Source: Deltaproteobacteria bacterium (GTDB lineage Bacteria; Myxococcota_A; JAADFL01). From it: a stretch of 64,000 nt of DNA. Made by a program: the position numbers and the translations under genes. Under the pieces are notes generated by a model. It ran no database searches. It was not told where the DNA came from and saw nothing but the letters and a program-made list of their open reading frames with translations. The stretch's first letter is position 1, and every line of letters starts with the position of its first letter. The stretch is from positions 10,353 through 74,352 of the forward strand of contig JAADFL010000006.1 of the NCBI GenBank assembly GCA_013152945.1. The letters run 5' to 3'. Positions 55,334 through 64,000 of this stretch are shown in pieces.

Positions 55334-55582
55334 CTAGGCCCTGGCCTGTCTTTGCAAATATGATTTAATCCTTCCTGCATGCACCACGACCTGGTTATCC
55401 TCGGTAACAAGGATGGGGAGAGTCTTTTGAGCCTTTTCCACCAAACCATAATAAGCCAACTCGGCCAGAGCCTGATAATTTTCTCCATTGAGTTGTTGCT
55501 CACGCACACCCAGATGTTCCAGGTCAATGGTTCTTTTAACGTACTCACACTTCTCGCAACCTTCTTTTGTAAAAAGCGTCAT
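55334..55582 (-). CDS. glutaredoxin-like (NrdH-type) protein
   Basis: 82 aa from the ATG at 55582; GGAGG lies 10 bases upstream. Two further in-frame starts exist at 55591 and 55618. It begins MTLFTKEGCEKCEYVK with a CxxC redox motif, followed by a typical thioredoxin-fold TLPILVTEDNQVV loop. Placed between nrdD and nrdG, it may supply reducing equivalents to NrdD. Confidence 0.85.
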   Translation of the reverse strand: MTLFTKEGCEKCEYVKRTIDLEHLGVREQQLNGENYQALAELAYYGLVEKAQKTLPILVTEDNQVVVHAGRIKSYLQRQARA

Positions 55583-55614
55583 CTCCTGCATCCCTCCTTT
55601 GCTCCCCGGCTTTG

Positions 55615-57735
55615 TCACCCGGCATTCGCCAACGGGCTCACCGACTTGAAAGCATCCTGGTTCTTGTACCTATCCTTCAACTCTCCTATCTTTCCCTTGT
55701 TCCAGCTCGACAGCTTGGTGAAGTAACCGGTTATCCTGGTAATACCTTCCACCTTGTCGGAACCACAGTAGGTGCATGTCTCGAAGAGACCTCTTGATGT
55801 TCTGCCGCATTCCATGCAAGTGGTGAACTCGGGAGAAAATGCAACCTGGTCGTTGTAAGTCTTTTCGAAGATCTTCTTCACAAGGTTCGCCATGGATTCG
55901 GCGGGAGGCCGTTGTTCCCCCAGCCAAATGTGGGTTATCGCACCTGCTTCGATCAAGGGATGAAACCTTCCTTCCCTTTCCACCCTGTCTATTGGATTTA
56001 CCTTGGCTCCTACGTTGAACAAGGTGGAATTGGTATAGTAAACTTCATTTTTCGGGATATTGCCCTTCACGACAACCGACGCCTGCTCCTCAAACATCTT
56101 GAGGTCCAGTTTGGCAAACCTGTACGCCGTGCTCTCTGCAGGGGTTTGTTCAAGCACAAAGTGCATATCGTGCTTGTTGGCGAACCTGTCTCCCACGAGT
56201 TTCATGTGCGCTATCACCTGCAGGCCCAACCGGTAGGCCTTGTCCGACTCGTGAAGTTGCTCTCCCAAGTGTGCCTGGACCATTTCGTTCAAACCGACCA
56301 TTCCTATGAGAAAGGAGGCCCGGTGCATACGCAAGTAAGGCTCTCCATCGGTCGACATGGTGAGCAATCCGAGAGGCCCCTTATCTCCCATGGCCAATAA
56401 TTTCTCCAGAAAAGCCTTCTTTTGCCGATGCGCTTCCACCACGAGTTCAATCCTCTTGGTGATCCCGTCAAAGAGCTTGGTATCATCTCCTGCCGCCTCG
56501 TACGCTATTCTCGGAAGGTTTACCGTGGCATTCTGCAAGGCAGAGTACCTCATCTTCCAAGGAGTCTTGGCGTCATCCAGGTCTGAGTCTGTAAGCTTGA
56601 ACGATAGACGGCAACATTCACTTACCTTTGCTGTAGAACCGCGGTCGAACACAAAGTACGTATTTCCCCTCTCTGCAGCCACGTCACATATCAGGTTCAA
56701 GAACTCTTTGTGGCCCGGCGTACTGAAGAACCTTTCGGTAATATGCACGAGCGGCTTTGGGAAAAAGAAAGGCCTTCCCGAGCCGTCACCCTCCCTGTAT
56801 ACCTCGAACAAGGCCCATACGAACCTCTGGGCGTCCTTTTGGTATTCCTTGTAGGTCTTACCGGTAGGAATACCTCCGGGGCCTATCGCCGGTGTATCTT
56901 CGAAGTGTTTCGGCACTTCCCAATACAGATTGATGTCAGTGAATATTGCCTGGCCGCCTCTTGCAACCGCCTGCTGCGAGAATTCAAAAATCATCATTTG
57001 TGCGAATTGCCTTAGTCGCTCATCCGACATGCCGCCCAAGAATGGAGCAAAGAATAAATTTACCGCATCCCAACCGATTGCACCGGCAAAGTGACACTGC
57101 AGGGCGGCCGCAAACTTCACCATGTGGGCCAATAAGACTTCGGCATGTTTCGCAGGCTTGGCGATAGACAAGGCATTGGGTAGATTGAGCCCGTATTTTT
57201 TGACATATTCGATTGACTGGCCCGAGCAATAGGGGCGATCGATGAATCCAAGATCATGTAGATGTATGTCTCCCCTCATGTGCGCTTCAGAAACCTCGTT
57301 GCTGAAAACCGACAACAAGGCATATTCCTTCTTTATATTCTCGGCCAGGGTGAGATTCGTGGCCTCCGGACCATGAGGAATGTTCGCATTTTCCTTGTTC
57401 TGTGCAGTAATGAGTTGCTCTACGTCATACAGCGGCATGCCCAGGCGGGTATGCATCTTTCGCGCCTGCTCCAGGCCCCGTTCGGTCAATTTCGCATCAA
57501 CAAGCTCCCTGACCAATGGAGCAGTAAGAAACTTGATATCAGCACGTCGAATGATGTCCTCTACCTCGCAGGCAATGCTTTCGGCAGTAACAGGATCCAC
57601 GAAAGTTTCTCTGCCGAGTGCATCGATTATTCTCTGCTTGTTCCAACTTACGACTTCCTCCTTGGAAGTCTGGACGAAAAGTGCCAAATCCGTTGAATCA
57701 TCAGCCCGTACAGGGCGCAATACCGCATCCGCCAT
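55615..57735 (-). CDS. nrdD: anaerobic (class III) ribonucleoside-triphosphate reductase
   Basis: 706 aa. N-terminal ATP-cone-like domain (about 1-95), catalytic core with SECCRLSF, and near the C-terminus a zinc site (CMECG ... CTYCG) and the glycyl radical loop RITGYFTK (Gly about 671). It makes dNTPs under anaerobic conditions, using formate or a thioredoxin-type reductant. GGAGGAG lies before the ATG at 57735. Upstream NrdR boxes imply repression when dNTPs are ample. Confidence 0.97.
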   Translation of the reverse strand: MADAVLRPVRADDSTDLALFVQTSKEEVVSWNKQRIIDALGRETFVDPVTAESIACEVEDIIRRADIKFLTAPLVRELVDAKLTERGLEQARKMHTRLGMPLYDVEQLITAQNKENANIPHGPEATNLTLAENIKKEYALLSVFSNEVSEAHMRGDIHLHDLGFIDRPYCSGQSIEYVKKYGLNLPNALSIAKPAKHAEVLLAHMVKFAAALQCHFAGAIGWDAVNLFFAPFLGGMSDERLRQFAQMMIFEFSQQAVARGGQAIFTDINLYWEVPKHFEDTPAIGPGGIPTGKTYKEYQKDAQRFVWALFEVYREGDGSGRPFFFPKPLVHITERFFSTPGHKEFLNLICDVAAERGNTYFVFDRGSTAKVSECCRLSFKLTDSDLDDAKTPWKMRYSALQNATVNLPRIAYEAAGDDTKLFDGITKRIELVVEAHRQKKAFLEKLLAMGDKGPLGLLTMSTDGEPYLRMHRASFLIGMVGLNEMVQAHLGEQLHESDKAYRLGLQVIAHMKLVGDRFANKHDMHFVLEQTPAESTAYRFAKLDLKMFEEQASVVVKGNIPKNEVYYTNSTLFNVGAKVNPIDRVEREGRFHPLIEAGAITHIWLGEQRPPAESMANLVKKIFEKTYNDQVAFSPEFTTCMECGRTSRGLFETCTYCGSDKVEGITRITGYFTKLSSWNKGKIGELKDRYKNQDAFKSVSPLANAG

Positions 57736-57766
57736 GATTACTCCTCCAATTTTTCACTTAACACTA

Positions 57767-57817
57767 CCACCAATAGTGTTGATAGACACTCTAATACCTA
57801 GATATTGAGGTAGTCAA
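57767..57817 (-). promoter_or_regulatory. nrdD promoter with paired NrdR boxes
   Basis: On the minus strand, TTGACT (57812-57817), 17 bases and TTAGAG (57789-57794) form the promoter. A good NrdR-like box CAATATCTAG (57798-57807, 9 of 10 to CwATATaTwG) lies in its spacer. A weaker box CTATTGGTGG (57767-57776) preceded by ACA lies exactly 31 bases downstream, the usual spacing of NrdR box pairs. Confidence 0.7.
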
Positions 57818-57934
57818 GAAAAAAAAGACACACCAATTTTTATTGATTTTTCAAGTACTTCAGCCTTCTTCTTGAATGCTTTGCTTCAAGCTGAATAAAA
57901 AACATGGATTGTAACGGATCTGGAGCCTCTGTTT

Positions 57935-58732
57935 TCAATTGGTTGTACTGTTTTTATAACCTGTTCGAAGAAACAGCAATGTGCCGCCACATGCAGCCGG
58001 AGCCAATACAAATGGAGCTGTCAAAGGAATTAAAAATGTAAAAAACACGGCTATTCCAAAACCCAGTGAACCCGCGAGATCCTTTACCAGTATTCCCAGT
58101 TTCTCCCTGAACGAAAGCCTCCTCCTGGCAGCCGCATAATCCATGAACTGAAAAGCCAAAAGCAGTCCGCTCAAACAAACCGCCACAACAACATGAATGA
58201 CCTGGCCGATACCGGGAATGAACTCAAGGAGTACCGAAATCATGGACAATACAATAAAAAGCAGCAGGCTCTTCAAGGCATGGGAAACAGTTGTCACAAG
58301 GTCTTTGAACATGGCTTTGAACGAAAAAGCAGGAAGGTCTTTCCTGGTACCCAGGTACTTTTCCTGGGATTCTGTAAGAAACTCCAGGAAAGGAGCAGAA
58401 ACTATCGATGCCAAGATAGGAAATACCGTTACTACCAAGTATAACAGGACCACCTTGAGCAAACCGCTCAAAAGCCAGTTCAGCCAACCCAGGTAATTGC
58501 CTTCATCCGGGCCCATAACCATGTCTATGAATGAACCGCCTTTTTCAACGACCATCCATACGGCCAGGATAAAAATCAAGACATTGATCATCAATGGCGG
58601 CAAACTGAAAGCCAACCTGGGCCCTGTGTATGCGATCTTAACACCGCTTCCAAGTAAGCCCATGCCTTCGTTGAACCTGTTGAAAAATCCCTTGGGTACT
58701 TTTAATAGGGATTCCGGGGAATGCTTTTTCAC
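57935..58732 (-). CDS. EI24/CysZ-like membrane protein
   Basis: 265 aa from a GTG at 58732, with AGGAG 5 bases upstream. Four to six hydrophobic helices. Features of the EI24 domain: FNEGMGLLGSGVK near the start, SAPFLEFLTE, and a C-terminal APAACGGTLLF segment. CysZ members transport sulfate, but this family is heterogeneous, so transport is not claimed. It is last in an operon after the PH-like protein. Confidence 0.85.
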   Translation of the reverse strand: MKKHSPESLLKVPKGFFNRFNEGMGLLGSGVKIAYTGPRLAFSLPPLMINVLIFILAVWMVVEKGGSFIDMVMGPDEGNYLGWLNWLLSGLLKVVLLYLVVTVFPILASIVSAPFLEFLTESQEKYLGTRKDLPAFSFKAMFKDLVTTVSHALKSLLLFIVLSMISVLLEFIPGIGQVIHVVVAVCLSGLLLAFQFMDYAAARRRLSFREKLGILVKDLAGSLGFGIAVFFTFLIPLTAPFVLAPAACGGTLLFLRTGYKNSTTN

Positions 58733-58751
58733 ATTTTTCTCCTAATAGTAT

Positions 58752-59135
58752 TCAGCGGGAAACCGCAATATTCTCACCTTCCAGTACATCCAGAAAATGC
58801 CGGCAGTCCTTCAGGTAAAGGCGTATTTCTTGTTTCAGACCGGAATCTTTCCGAAAACTCACAACTACCTTGCCGTAATTTACCCAATCGCCTTCGTGCC
58901 TGGCCGAGAGAACATTCTTCAATGGGATGCAATGGTCAAGGTCGAAAAAGAACGTTTTTATCAAAAGATCCGTAAGCCAAGAGTTCGGCCTTATCGTGAG
59001 ATTTGAATCACCAATCTCCACATGAATCATTCTCCACGTGGATGCCAAACGGGTCCATGCATTTTTCATGGATTGGGCTGCCGCAGTTTCTTCGATAAAT
59101 TTCTTTTCCCGTGTACTTGAAGTAATCTCACTCAT
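58752..59135 (-). CDS. small PH-like protein of unknown function
   Basis: 127 aa from the ATG at 59135, with its first codons overlapping the radical SAM gene's end by 8 bases. The segment IHVEIGDSNLTIRPNSWLTD and the following FDLDHCIPLKNVLSAR pattern suggest a bacterial PH-like or GRAM-like beta fold. No membrane helix. Function unknown; translational coupling to the radical SAM-TPR protein is likely. Confidence 0.75.
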   Translation of the reverse strand: MSEITSSTREKKFIEETAAAQSMKNAWTRLASTWRMIHVEIGDSNLTIRPNSWLTDLLIKTFFFDLDHCIPLKNVLSARHEGDWVNYGKVVVSFRKDSGLKQEIRLYLKDCRHFLDVLEGENIAVSR

Positions 59136-61674
59136 TGTTTTCTTCTTGCCTCCCCTTCAAATACATTGCCGCTGCAGCGGCATGTTGATCACTCAAAAAA
59201 TAATACGATATTTTTTGGCCTGATGCACTCTTGATGAAACGCTCCGATGGTGGCGGCGACTCCAGGATATTTCCGGTTGGTTGCACATGCCCCTTGAATA
59301 AATCCAGCAGGAAACAGGCCAATAGATTCTCGTCTCCTTTCAAAGCCTTTTCAGCAAGTTTACGAGCTTCATCCAAACCACCCAGGATGTACTTGCAGTA
59401 TGCAAGGGCACAACAAGTTTCGATTCGGTCAGGTTCCAGCGCCAGGGCGTGTTCCAGTTCGGATGCAGCTTCAAAGAACCTGCCCAAAGAACAAAGCAAG
59501 GTTCCTTTAGTATCCGACACCGCTGCCCGGAGCCCTGGCTCGATGTCTTCGATCCTCTCGAGTTCGGCCAGCGCCATATCGATTTGTCCTCTATTTTGTA
59601 AAGCTGTCGCCTTGAGCCAAACAATCAGTGAATCATTTGATTCCCCGGGTGCTGCCGAGGCCACACACCAAGCCGTGTCTAGGAAACCATTTTGTAACAA
59701 CAGCTCTGCAAGACAGCGTAAATTGGAATTATCCAATTGCGGTTTTACGGGTTTTTCACGCTCTTGCCATTCCACAAAGGAATCACCGCCCAAGTACGAC
59801 TGCCCGACATCGAGCATGTCCTTGACCAACGATGCCACCCAATGAGCCCTGCCCTGCCTGCGCAATATCCATGACAATTCGAACAACAAACAAGGTTCAT
59901 GGCTCCCGGAGAATACCGAATGCAGGAACTCCAGTGCGTCTTGGTCTGGTTGCTCGCGCAGGATTTTTTCCATCTCGAACAATCTCGTGGATGCGGCAGT
60001 CCTCAATATACTCGATGATTTTTCTTTTTGATCGGAACCTTCCAGGGCCATGACCAGGTGCATCAGTGTTTTAAAGTCAGAGGCAGGACCGGAAACAACC
60101 CGGCCTAAAACAATCCGATCGTTATCATTTGTGCCGTTTTCCCCGGCTCCCGCATACACTTGGTCGAGATGACGTTCCAAATGGAACACCGCCTCTTTGT
60201 AATCCCGCCTGTTCAGGAAGAATTCACCGAGCTCGCGTTCACGGCCGATATAATGGTCGGATCCATAACTTGAATATAGTCCCAAAGAGCTTGCCAGCTT
60301 CAGGATCTGCTCGAAGCGTTCAATCCGAACGGCCATGGTGTTGCTTCCATCCTTCGTCTCCCAGAAGTAATGATTATTGTTGACGAAGCAAACACCAAAA
60401 TCTTGAGCCCGCTTAAAGAGTTCCGTTCCTGGAATAATTCCCGTGAATGCATCTGAAGGATTGATCTCATCGATATAATCGGCATGGCGTGAAAGAAAAT
60501 CAAGAGTTTGCTGGAATTCAGTCTCTGTTTCACCAGGGAAACCAACCATGATGTTCACCTTCTGGATAATACCTGCTTCGTGCGTATGCTTTATAACATT
60601 GGAGATGACCTTGAGATCCGTTGGCTTGCCCATGAGACCCAAAACAAGTGGAGAGGCACTTTCGAGGCCGTAGGTCAGTTGCCTGCAACCGGCATTGTAC
60701 ATCTTCTCCAGCAGGCCGGGAGTCATCTCCTTTCTTATTATTGCCTGTCCTCCCCAAGACACCCCGGCTTTTGCATCAATCAGCCCATCGCAGAGCTGAC
60801 CCAGAATCCTTGGATGACCATTGAGCAGGGAGTCATTGAATTCCACTGACTTTGCACCAAGCCGTTCGACCCGGTCCAGGATTTCACCCAGAACATTACC
60901 AGCGCTTCGAACCCGGTAGCGCTGCCAAATCAAATGCTCCACACAGTACACGCAATGCCTGATACAGCCCCTGCTGCCCATTATCGGGAAACGGCCAAAC
61001 ACGGTATAATCATTCAACAATAATCCATTGAAATCAGGAAATGGAATCGCATCGAGGTTGGGCAGTAGCTGCCGTGGTTCACCTGCTTCGGTTGCCGACC
61101 GGTCATTACCCCTGTTCCTCAATATGCCAGGGGGAAGGGGGCCGACTGCTCCTGCCTTGATGTAATGAGCCAGGTCTACAATTGCAGCCTCTCCTTCTCC
61201 GACAATTACATAATCAACCCACTCACTCGCCGCCAATTCGTAGGGTTCATAATTTTGAAAACAAGACGGACCTCCCAAAACAATGGGAATATCGGGGCTC
61301 AATTTTTTTATCTTTTCGGCAAAATAGAGAGCAGAGGCTTTCTGGGTAGCCAAAACAGTCAAACCAATAAGCATGGTCTCCTTGCCAATCGCATCCTGGA
61401 TGAGCTTTTCCAACATTGCATCTTGCTTCTCAAACATTGCAAGGGCAGGTCCATCCAATGGGGAGTACCAATAAGAATGAAATTCCTCGTTGAACAGTTC
61501 ATGCATTTCTTTATCAGCATGTTTGTATATCGCCAGACTCAAGTCACATAATGTGACACCAAAGCCGGCTGCCTTCAAAGCAGATTGTATGTAAGGAAGT
61601 CCCAATGCCGGCATGTCCGGCCGGCTTGGAGGAGTTTGAAACAACACGATCAGTTGTTTCGAATAGTTATTCAT
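59128..61674 (-). CDS. B12-type radical SAM protein fused to C-terminal TPR-like repeats
   Basis: 848 aa from the ATG at 61674 (GGGAGG about 13 bases upstream, long spacing); a TTG at 61695 is possible. Cobalamin-binding-like N-terminus (LIGLTVLATQ, IPIVLGGPS, VIVGEGEAA), radical SAM cluster CIRHCVYC (about 236-243), LTYGLESASP and VNIMVGFPGETETEF. After about residue 480 it is helical with TPR-like periodicity (GRFFEAASELEHALALEPDR, ALAYCKYILGGLDEAR). Substrate unknown. Followed by the PH-like and EI24-like genes. Confidence 0.9.
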   Translation of the reverse strand: MNNYSKQLIVLFQTPPSRPDMPALGLPYIQSALKAAGFGVTLCDLSLAIYKHADKEMHELFNEEFHSYWYSPLDGPALAMFEKQDAMLEKLIQDAIGKETMLIGLTVLATQKASALYFAEKIKKLSPDIPIVLGGPSCFQNYEPYELAASEWVDYVIVGEGEAAIVDLAHYIKAGAVGPLPPGILRNRGNDRSATEAGEPRQLLPNLDAIPFPDFNGLLLNDYTVFGRFPIMGSRGCIRHCVYCVEHLIWQRYRVRSAGNVLGEILDRVERLGAKSVEFNDSLLNGHPRILGQLCDGLIDAKAGVSWGGQAIIRKEMTPGLLEKMYNAGCRQLTYGLESASPLVLGLMGKPTDLKVISNVIKHTHEAGIIQKVNIMVGFPGETETEFQQTLDFLSRHADYIDEINPSDAFTGIIPGTELFKRAQDFGVCFVNNNHYFWETKDGSNTMAVRIERFEQILKLASSLGLYSSYGSDHYIGRERELGEFFLNRRDYKEAVFHLERHLDQVYAGAGENGTNDNDRIVLGRVVSGPASDFKTLMHLVMALEGSDQKEKSSSILRTAASTRLFEMEKILREQPDQDALEFLHSVFSGSHEPCLLFELSWILRRQGRAHWVASLVKDMLDVGQSYLGGDSFVEWQEREKPVKPQLDNSNLRCLAELLLQNGFLDTAWCVASAAPGESNDSLIVWLKATALQNRGQIDMALAELERIEDIEPGLRAAVSDTKGTLLCSLGRFFEAASELEHALALEPDRIETCCALAYCKYILGGLDEARKLAEKALKGDENLLACFLLDLFKGHVQPTGNILESPPPSERFIKSASGQKISYYFLSDQHAAAAAMYLKGRQEENNE

Positions 61675-61932
61675 TACTATAAAAACACCTCCCAAAAAAG
61701 GAAATCATGATTACACCGCTCATCCAGCACACCCGCCCACTTGAAAACCGAACCAGACTCAGTGCCCGGAACAACAATCAAGTACATGCAGATACATGAA
61801 TCATTGATTTTATTCCAGCATGTAAGTATGTAAATCTCAAGTCATGTATAGAAAATCTTTTGCAATATTTGCAACGTTACTGCAATTGTGTTTAATGTTG
61901 CATGGTGATGCGACAACAGGTGGAGTCCAAGC
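61675..61932. other. 258-base divergent promoter region
   Basis: Between the radical SAM-TPR operon and the sigma-54 activator. On the plus strand, TTGATT (61804-61809), 17 bases and TATGTA (61827-61832) may be a promoter. Several TTGCAA motifs (61870-61905) form a symmetrical TTGCAATATTTGCAA. No GG-N10-GC sigma-54 site was found. Confidence 0.4.
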
Positions 61933-63705
61933 ATGGTAATGGCATTGAAGGATATACTCGAACAGATACCGGAACTGTGGAAGGAAATGCTCGAGACCAT
62001 GGACGAGGCCTTGTTCCTCGTGGATACAGAACGAAATGTTGTCTATATAAACAGAGGAGCTGAAAAACTCACCGGCTTCGACAGAAATGAACTGGTGGGC
62101 AAATACTGTCTGGAAGGCATCAAATGTCCGAGTTGCCTTGAAGACTGCAAGTTATTCAAGTTGGGCAAAATTCATGATGCTGAACTTGAAATAAAGACAA
62201 AGAGCGGTGAAACCCGGACGGTTCGAAAAAACGCCGTTGTTCTGAAAAATTACAAGGGAGCCATCATAGGCGGCATAGAAACATTCAGAGATGTGACCGC
62301 ACTCAAACAAGAGATGACCAAATGTATGACGGAACACAGGCTGGCCGAAGAACGGGAAAGAACGTTGAGCACTGTTCTGGGGAGTATTCAGGAGGGCGTG
62401 GCTGCTCTTGACAAGGACTGGCGTATTGTTTCTTTGTCCAGAAGAGCCGAGCAAATCCTTGGAATAAGGGAAGCCGATGCCATTAACAAGCGGTGCAAGG
62501 ATGTCTTTGGAAGTGAGCTTTGTGACACTGCCTGTCCGGTGAAAGAATTGCTCGAATCCGGAATGCCGTCTTCAGGCAGACGCACAAACATTGAAACGAA
62601 AAGTAAGAACGGACCTACCGGTCACGGGCACAGTGTGCCGATTCTCGAGTCAGCAGCACCACTGGTGGACGAGTATGGAGATGTCCGTGGATCCTTGGTT
62701 TTACTTCTCGACCTGACTGCAGAAGAAGGCATGCTGGCCGGCCTGGAAAAAAGAGATAGTTTCTTCGGCTTGATCGGACGTTCTATGTCTATGCAAAAAA
62801 TCTTCAAACTCATCGAGCAACTATCTGAAAGCGAGGCCACTGTTCTGATAACAGGAGAAAGTGGAACAGGCAAAGAACTCGTGGCAAGGGCCATTCATAA
62901 ATCCAGCCCCAGGAAGGCCGGAGCCTTTGTAACAGTGAACTGTGCGGCCATTCCGGAGAACCTGCTGGAAAGTGAACTTTTCGGCCACAAAAAAGGAGCA
63001 TTCACGGGAGCGGTCAATGATAGGCTGGGTCGGGTGGCAAAGGCTGAGGGCGGAACATTGTTTCTTGACGAGATTGGAGAACTGCCGCTGACACTCCAGG
63101 CCAAACTCTTAAGGCTCCTCCAGGAGCGAACATATGAAAGAGTTGGAGATGATGAGACCAGGAATGCATCTGTACGGATTATAGCCGCCACCAATAAAGA
63201 TTTGAAGGAAGAGGTGCAGGCAGGCAGATTCAGGGAAGATTTGTACTACCGCCTTAGGGTAATACCGGTGCACCTGCCGCCACTGCGTGAAAGACAAAAG
63301 GATATACCTTTACTTGCCAATAGACTTCTGGCCGACAGGGCTATCAGGGTTGGAAGACCGGGAGTCAGATTTTCCTCAAGAGCCTTGGATAGATTACGCT
63401 CATACTCGTGGCCCGGAAATGTCAGGGAGCTTATTAACATTATAGAATATTCCCTGGCACTCACCAGGGGTGACAGGATAGATGAATTCGACCTTACGCC
63501 GGACTTGTTAGAGCCATACCGTATCTTTCAGAGGCAACGCTATTTCGCCAATGCACAAATGGATGAGAAAGAAGAGATACAGCGTGCCCTGGAAGAAAAT
63601 TCCTACCACAGGTCCAGGACTGCCAGAGTTCTTGGTATGGACAGAGTGACCCTGTACAGAAAAATAAAAAAATACGGTATAAAAATTCCAAACAATCAGA
63701 AATAA
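61933..63705 (+). CDS. sigma-54-dependent activator with two Cys-rich PAS domains
   Basis: 590 aa. GGAG lies 7 bases before the ATG. Two PAS domains (about 15-125 and 140-265), each with Cys motifs: [16 protein letters not shown] in the first, LCDTACPV in the second. AAA+ domain about 280-515 with Walker A GESGTGKE (about 310), GAFTGA (about 355) and [10 protein letters not shown]-terminal Fis-type HTH ([20 protein letters not shown]). No receiver domain, so it senses directly in the cytoplasm. The divergent radical SAM operon is a plausible target. Confidence 0.94.
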   Translation: MVMALKDILEQIPELWKEMLETMDEALFLVDTERNVVYINRGAEKLTGFDRNELVGKYCLEGIKCPSCLEDCKLFKLGKIHDAELEIKTKSGETRTVRKNAVVLKNYKGAIIGGIETFRDVTALKQEMTKCMTEHRLAEERERTLSTVLGSIQEGVAALDKDWRIVSLSRRAEQILGIREADAINKRCKDVFGSELCDTACPVKELLESGMPSSGRRTNIETKSKNGPTGHGHSVPILESAAPLVDEYGDVRGSLVLLLDLTAEEGMLAGLEKRDSFFGLIGRSMSMQKIFKLIEQLSESEATVLITGESGTGKELVARAIHKSSPRKAGAFVTVNCAAIPENLLESELFGHKKGAFTGAVNDRLGRVAKAEGGTLFLDEIGELPLTLQAKLLRLLQERTYERVGDDETRNASVRIIAATNKDLKEEVQAGRFREDLYYRLRVIPVHLPPLRERQKDIPLLANRLLADRAIRVGRPGVRFSSRALDRLRSYSWPGNVRELINIIEYSLALTRGDRIDEFDLTPDLLEPYRIFQRQRYFANAQMDEKEEIQRALEENSYHRSRTARVLGMDRVTLYRKIKKYGIKIPNNQK

Positions 63706-64000
63706 CGCCACTTCACTCTTCGCTCTCTCCCCCTTTCCCCCGCCCCCTCTTCTTTTTCTTTTTCTTTTTCTCCTGACCCAGGTTGTGGAGGGGGAGGTTT
63801 GGAAACATTTGTGATTACAAGGGGAAGCATGTGGGCCGGGTGGCATGCGACGCCTATGGGAAGGAATGTTGCACAAGATATTCGAGGGGTAAGTGACGGT
63901 ATTTTCCAAGGCCGGCGAAAAAAGTGAAAAAAACAGGAAACAAAAGGCAGGATCCATACGATAATTATATAGCCGTAAAAAATCAGGAAAGAAGATTGAA
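63706..64000. other. 295-base terminal region without a supported gene
   Basis: Contains a pure pyrimidine tract (63724-63774) followed by GGAGGGGGAGG-rich sequence. The last bases include GGAAAGAAG before a TTG, possibly the start of a gene that continues past the window, but this cannot be judged. Confidence 0.4.

Noticed and set aside
63508-63957. 149-residue minus-strand open frame at the window end
   Set aside because: It overlaps the sigma-54 activator antisense and contains a low-complexity Lys/Arg stretch from the pyrimidine tract; no start signal.
1-64000. CRISPR array, prophage, rRNA operon or integron
   Set aside because: No regularly spaced direct repeats, phage structural genes, rRNA segments or integrase genes were seen.

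Overview
The window reads as chromosomal DNA from an anaerobic, Gram-negative, deltaproteobacterium-like organism, closest in style to Myxococcota and their relatives. This is inferred from gene content; no database search was possible. Supporting signs are lipoproteins with Asp-Thr (TD) repeat tracts and Cys-rich 'TGRC' repeats, a CFI-box protein joined to a myxobacterial-type outer-membrane barrel, a pilMNOPQ cluster and the order rpsB-tsf-pyrH-frr-uppS-cdsA-dxr-rseP. Anaerobic life is suggested by class III ribonucleotide reductase (nrdD, nrdG), a minimal SufBC-type (SmsCB) Fe-S system and a DsrMK/Hdr-like redox module.

Layout. 0-6 kb: a secreted lipoprotein and two tandem, paralogous Cys-rich lipoproteins. 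6.2-13.3 kb, minus strand: an RRM protein, a lipoprotein, pilQ-P-O-N-M and an XRE regulator. 13.5-15.7 kb: an Fn3/TD/CFI-box/beta-barrel fusion. 16-25.3 kb, minus strand: asd, tsaB, rseP, dxr, cdsA, uppS, frr, pyrH, tsf, rpsB, a translation/envelope operon. 25.6-29 kb, plus strand: smsC, a frameshifted smsB and a B12-type radical SAM gene. 29.6-33.6 kb: a DsrM-like membrane protein, an HdrD/DsrK-like Fe-S protein fused to a receiver domain, and a soluble double-PAS histidine kinase. 34-41.2 kb: rpmE, a DUF1385 gene, prfA, prmC, dnaG, rpoD and a CAT-anticodon tRNA. 41.4-47.9 kb: a CdsZ-type zinc-ribbon protein, an NHL lipoprotein with a disrupted 3' end, an FGE/SUMF1-domain lipoprotein, a Tat-exported unknown protein, a TD lipoprotein and a TerB/J-domain protein. 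48-52.7 kb, minus strand: a tandem-receiver protein, a small unknown protein, ftsE, ftsX and an EnvC-like factor. 53-57.8 kb: a CBS/CorC membrane protein, then nrdD-glutaredoxin-nrdG behind paired NrdR boxes. 57.9-63.7 kb: a radical SAM-TPR protein, a PH-like protein and an EI24/CysZ-like membrane protein, divergent from a sigma-54 activator with Cys-rich PAS domains.

The most system-like novelty is the 29.6-33.6 kb cassette, where a phosphoacceptor receiver domain is fused to the catalytic Fe-S subunit of a membrane redox pair and the next gene is a soluble sensor kinase with CxxCP motifs. This suggests phospho-control of an electron-transfer enzyme. Other points of note are the Fn3/CFI-box/barrel fusion, five TD tracts, a dispersed palindrome-rich repeat in inverted copies 27 kb apart, and two genes (smsB and the NHL lipoprotein) that each appear disrupted by a small indel.
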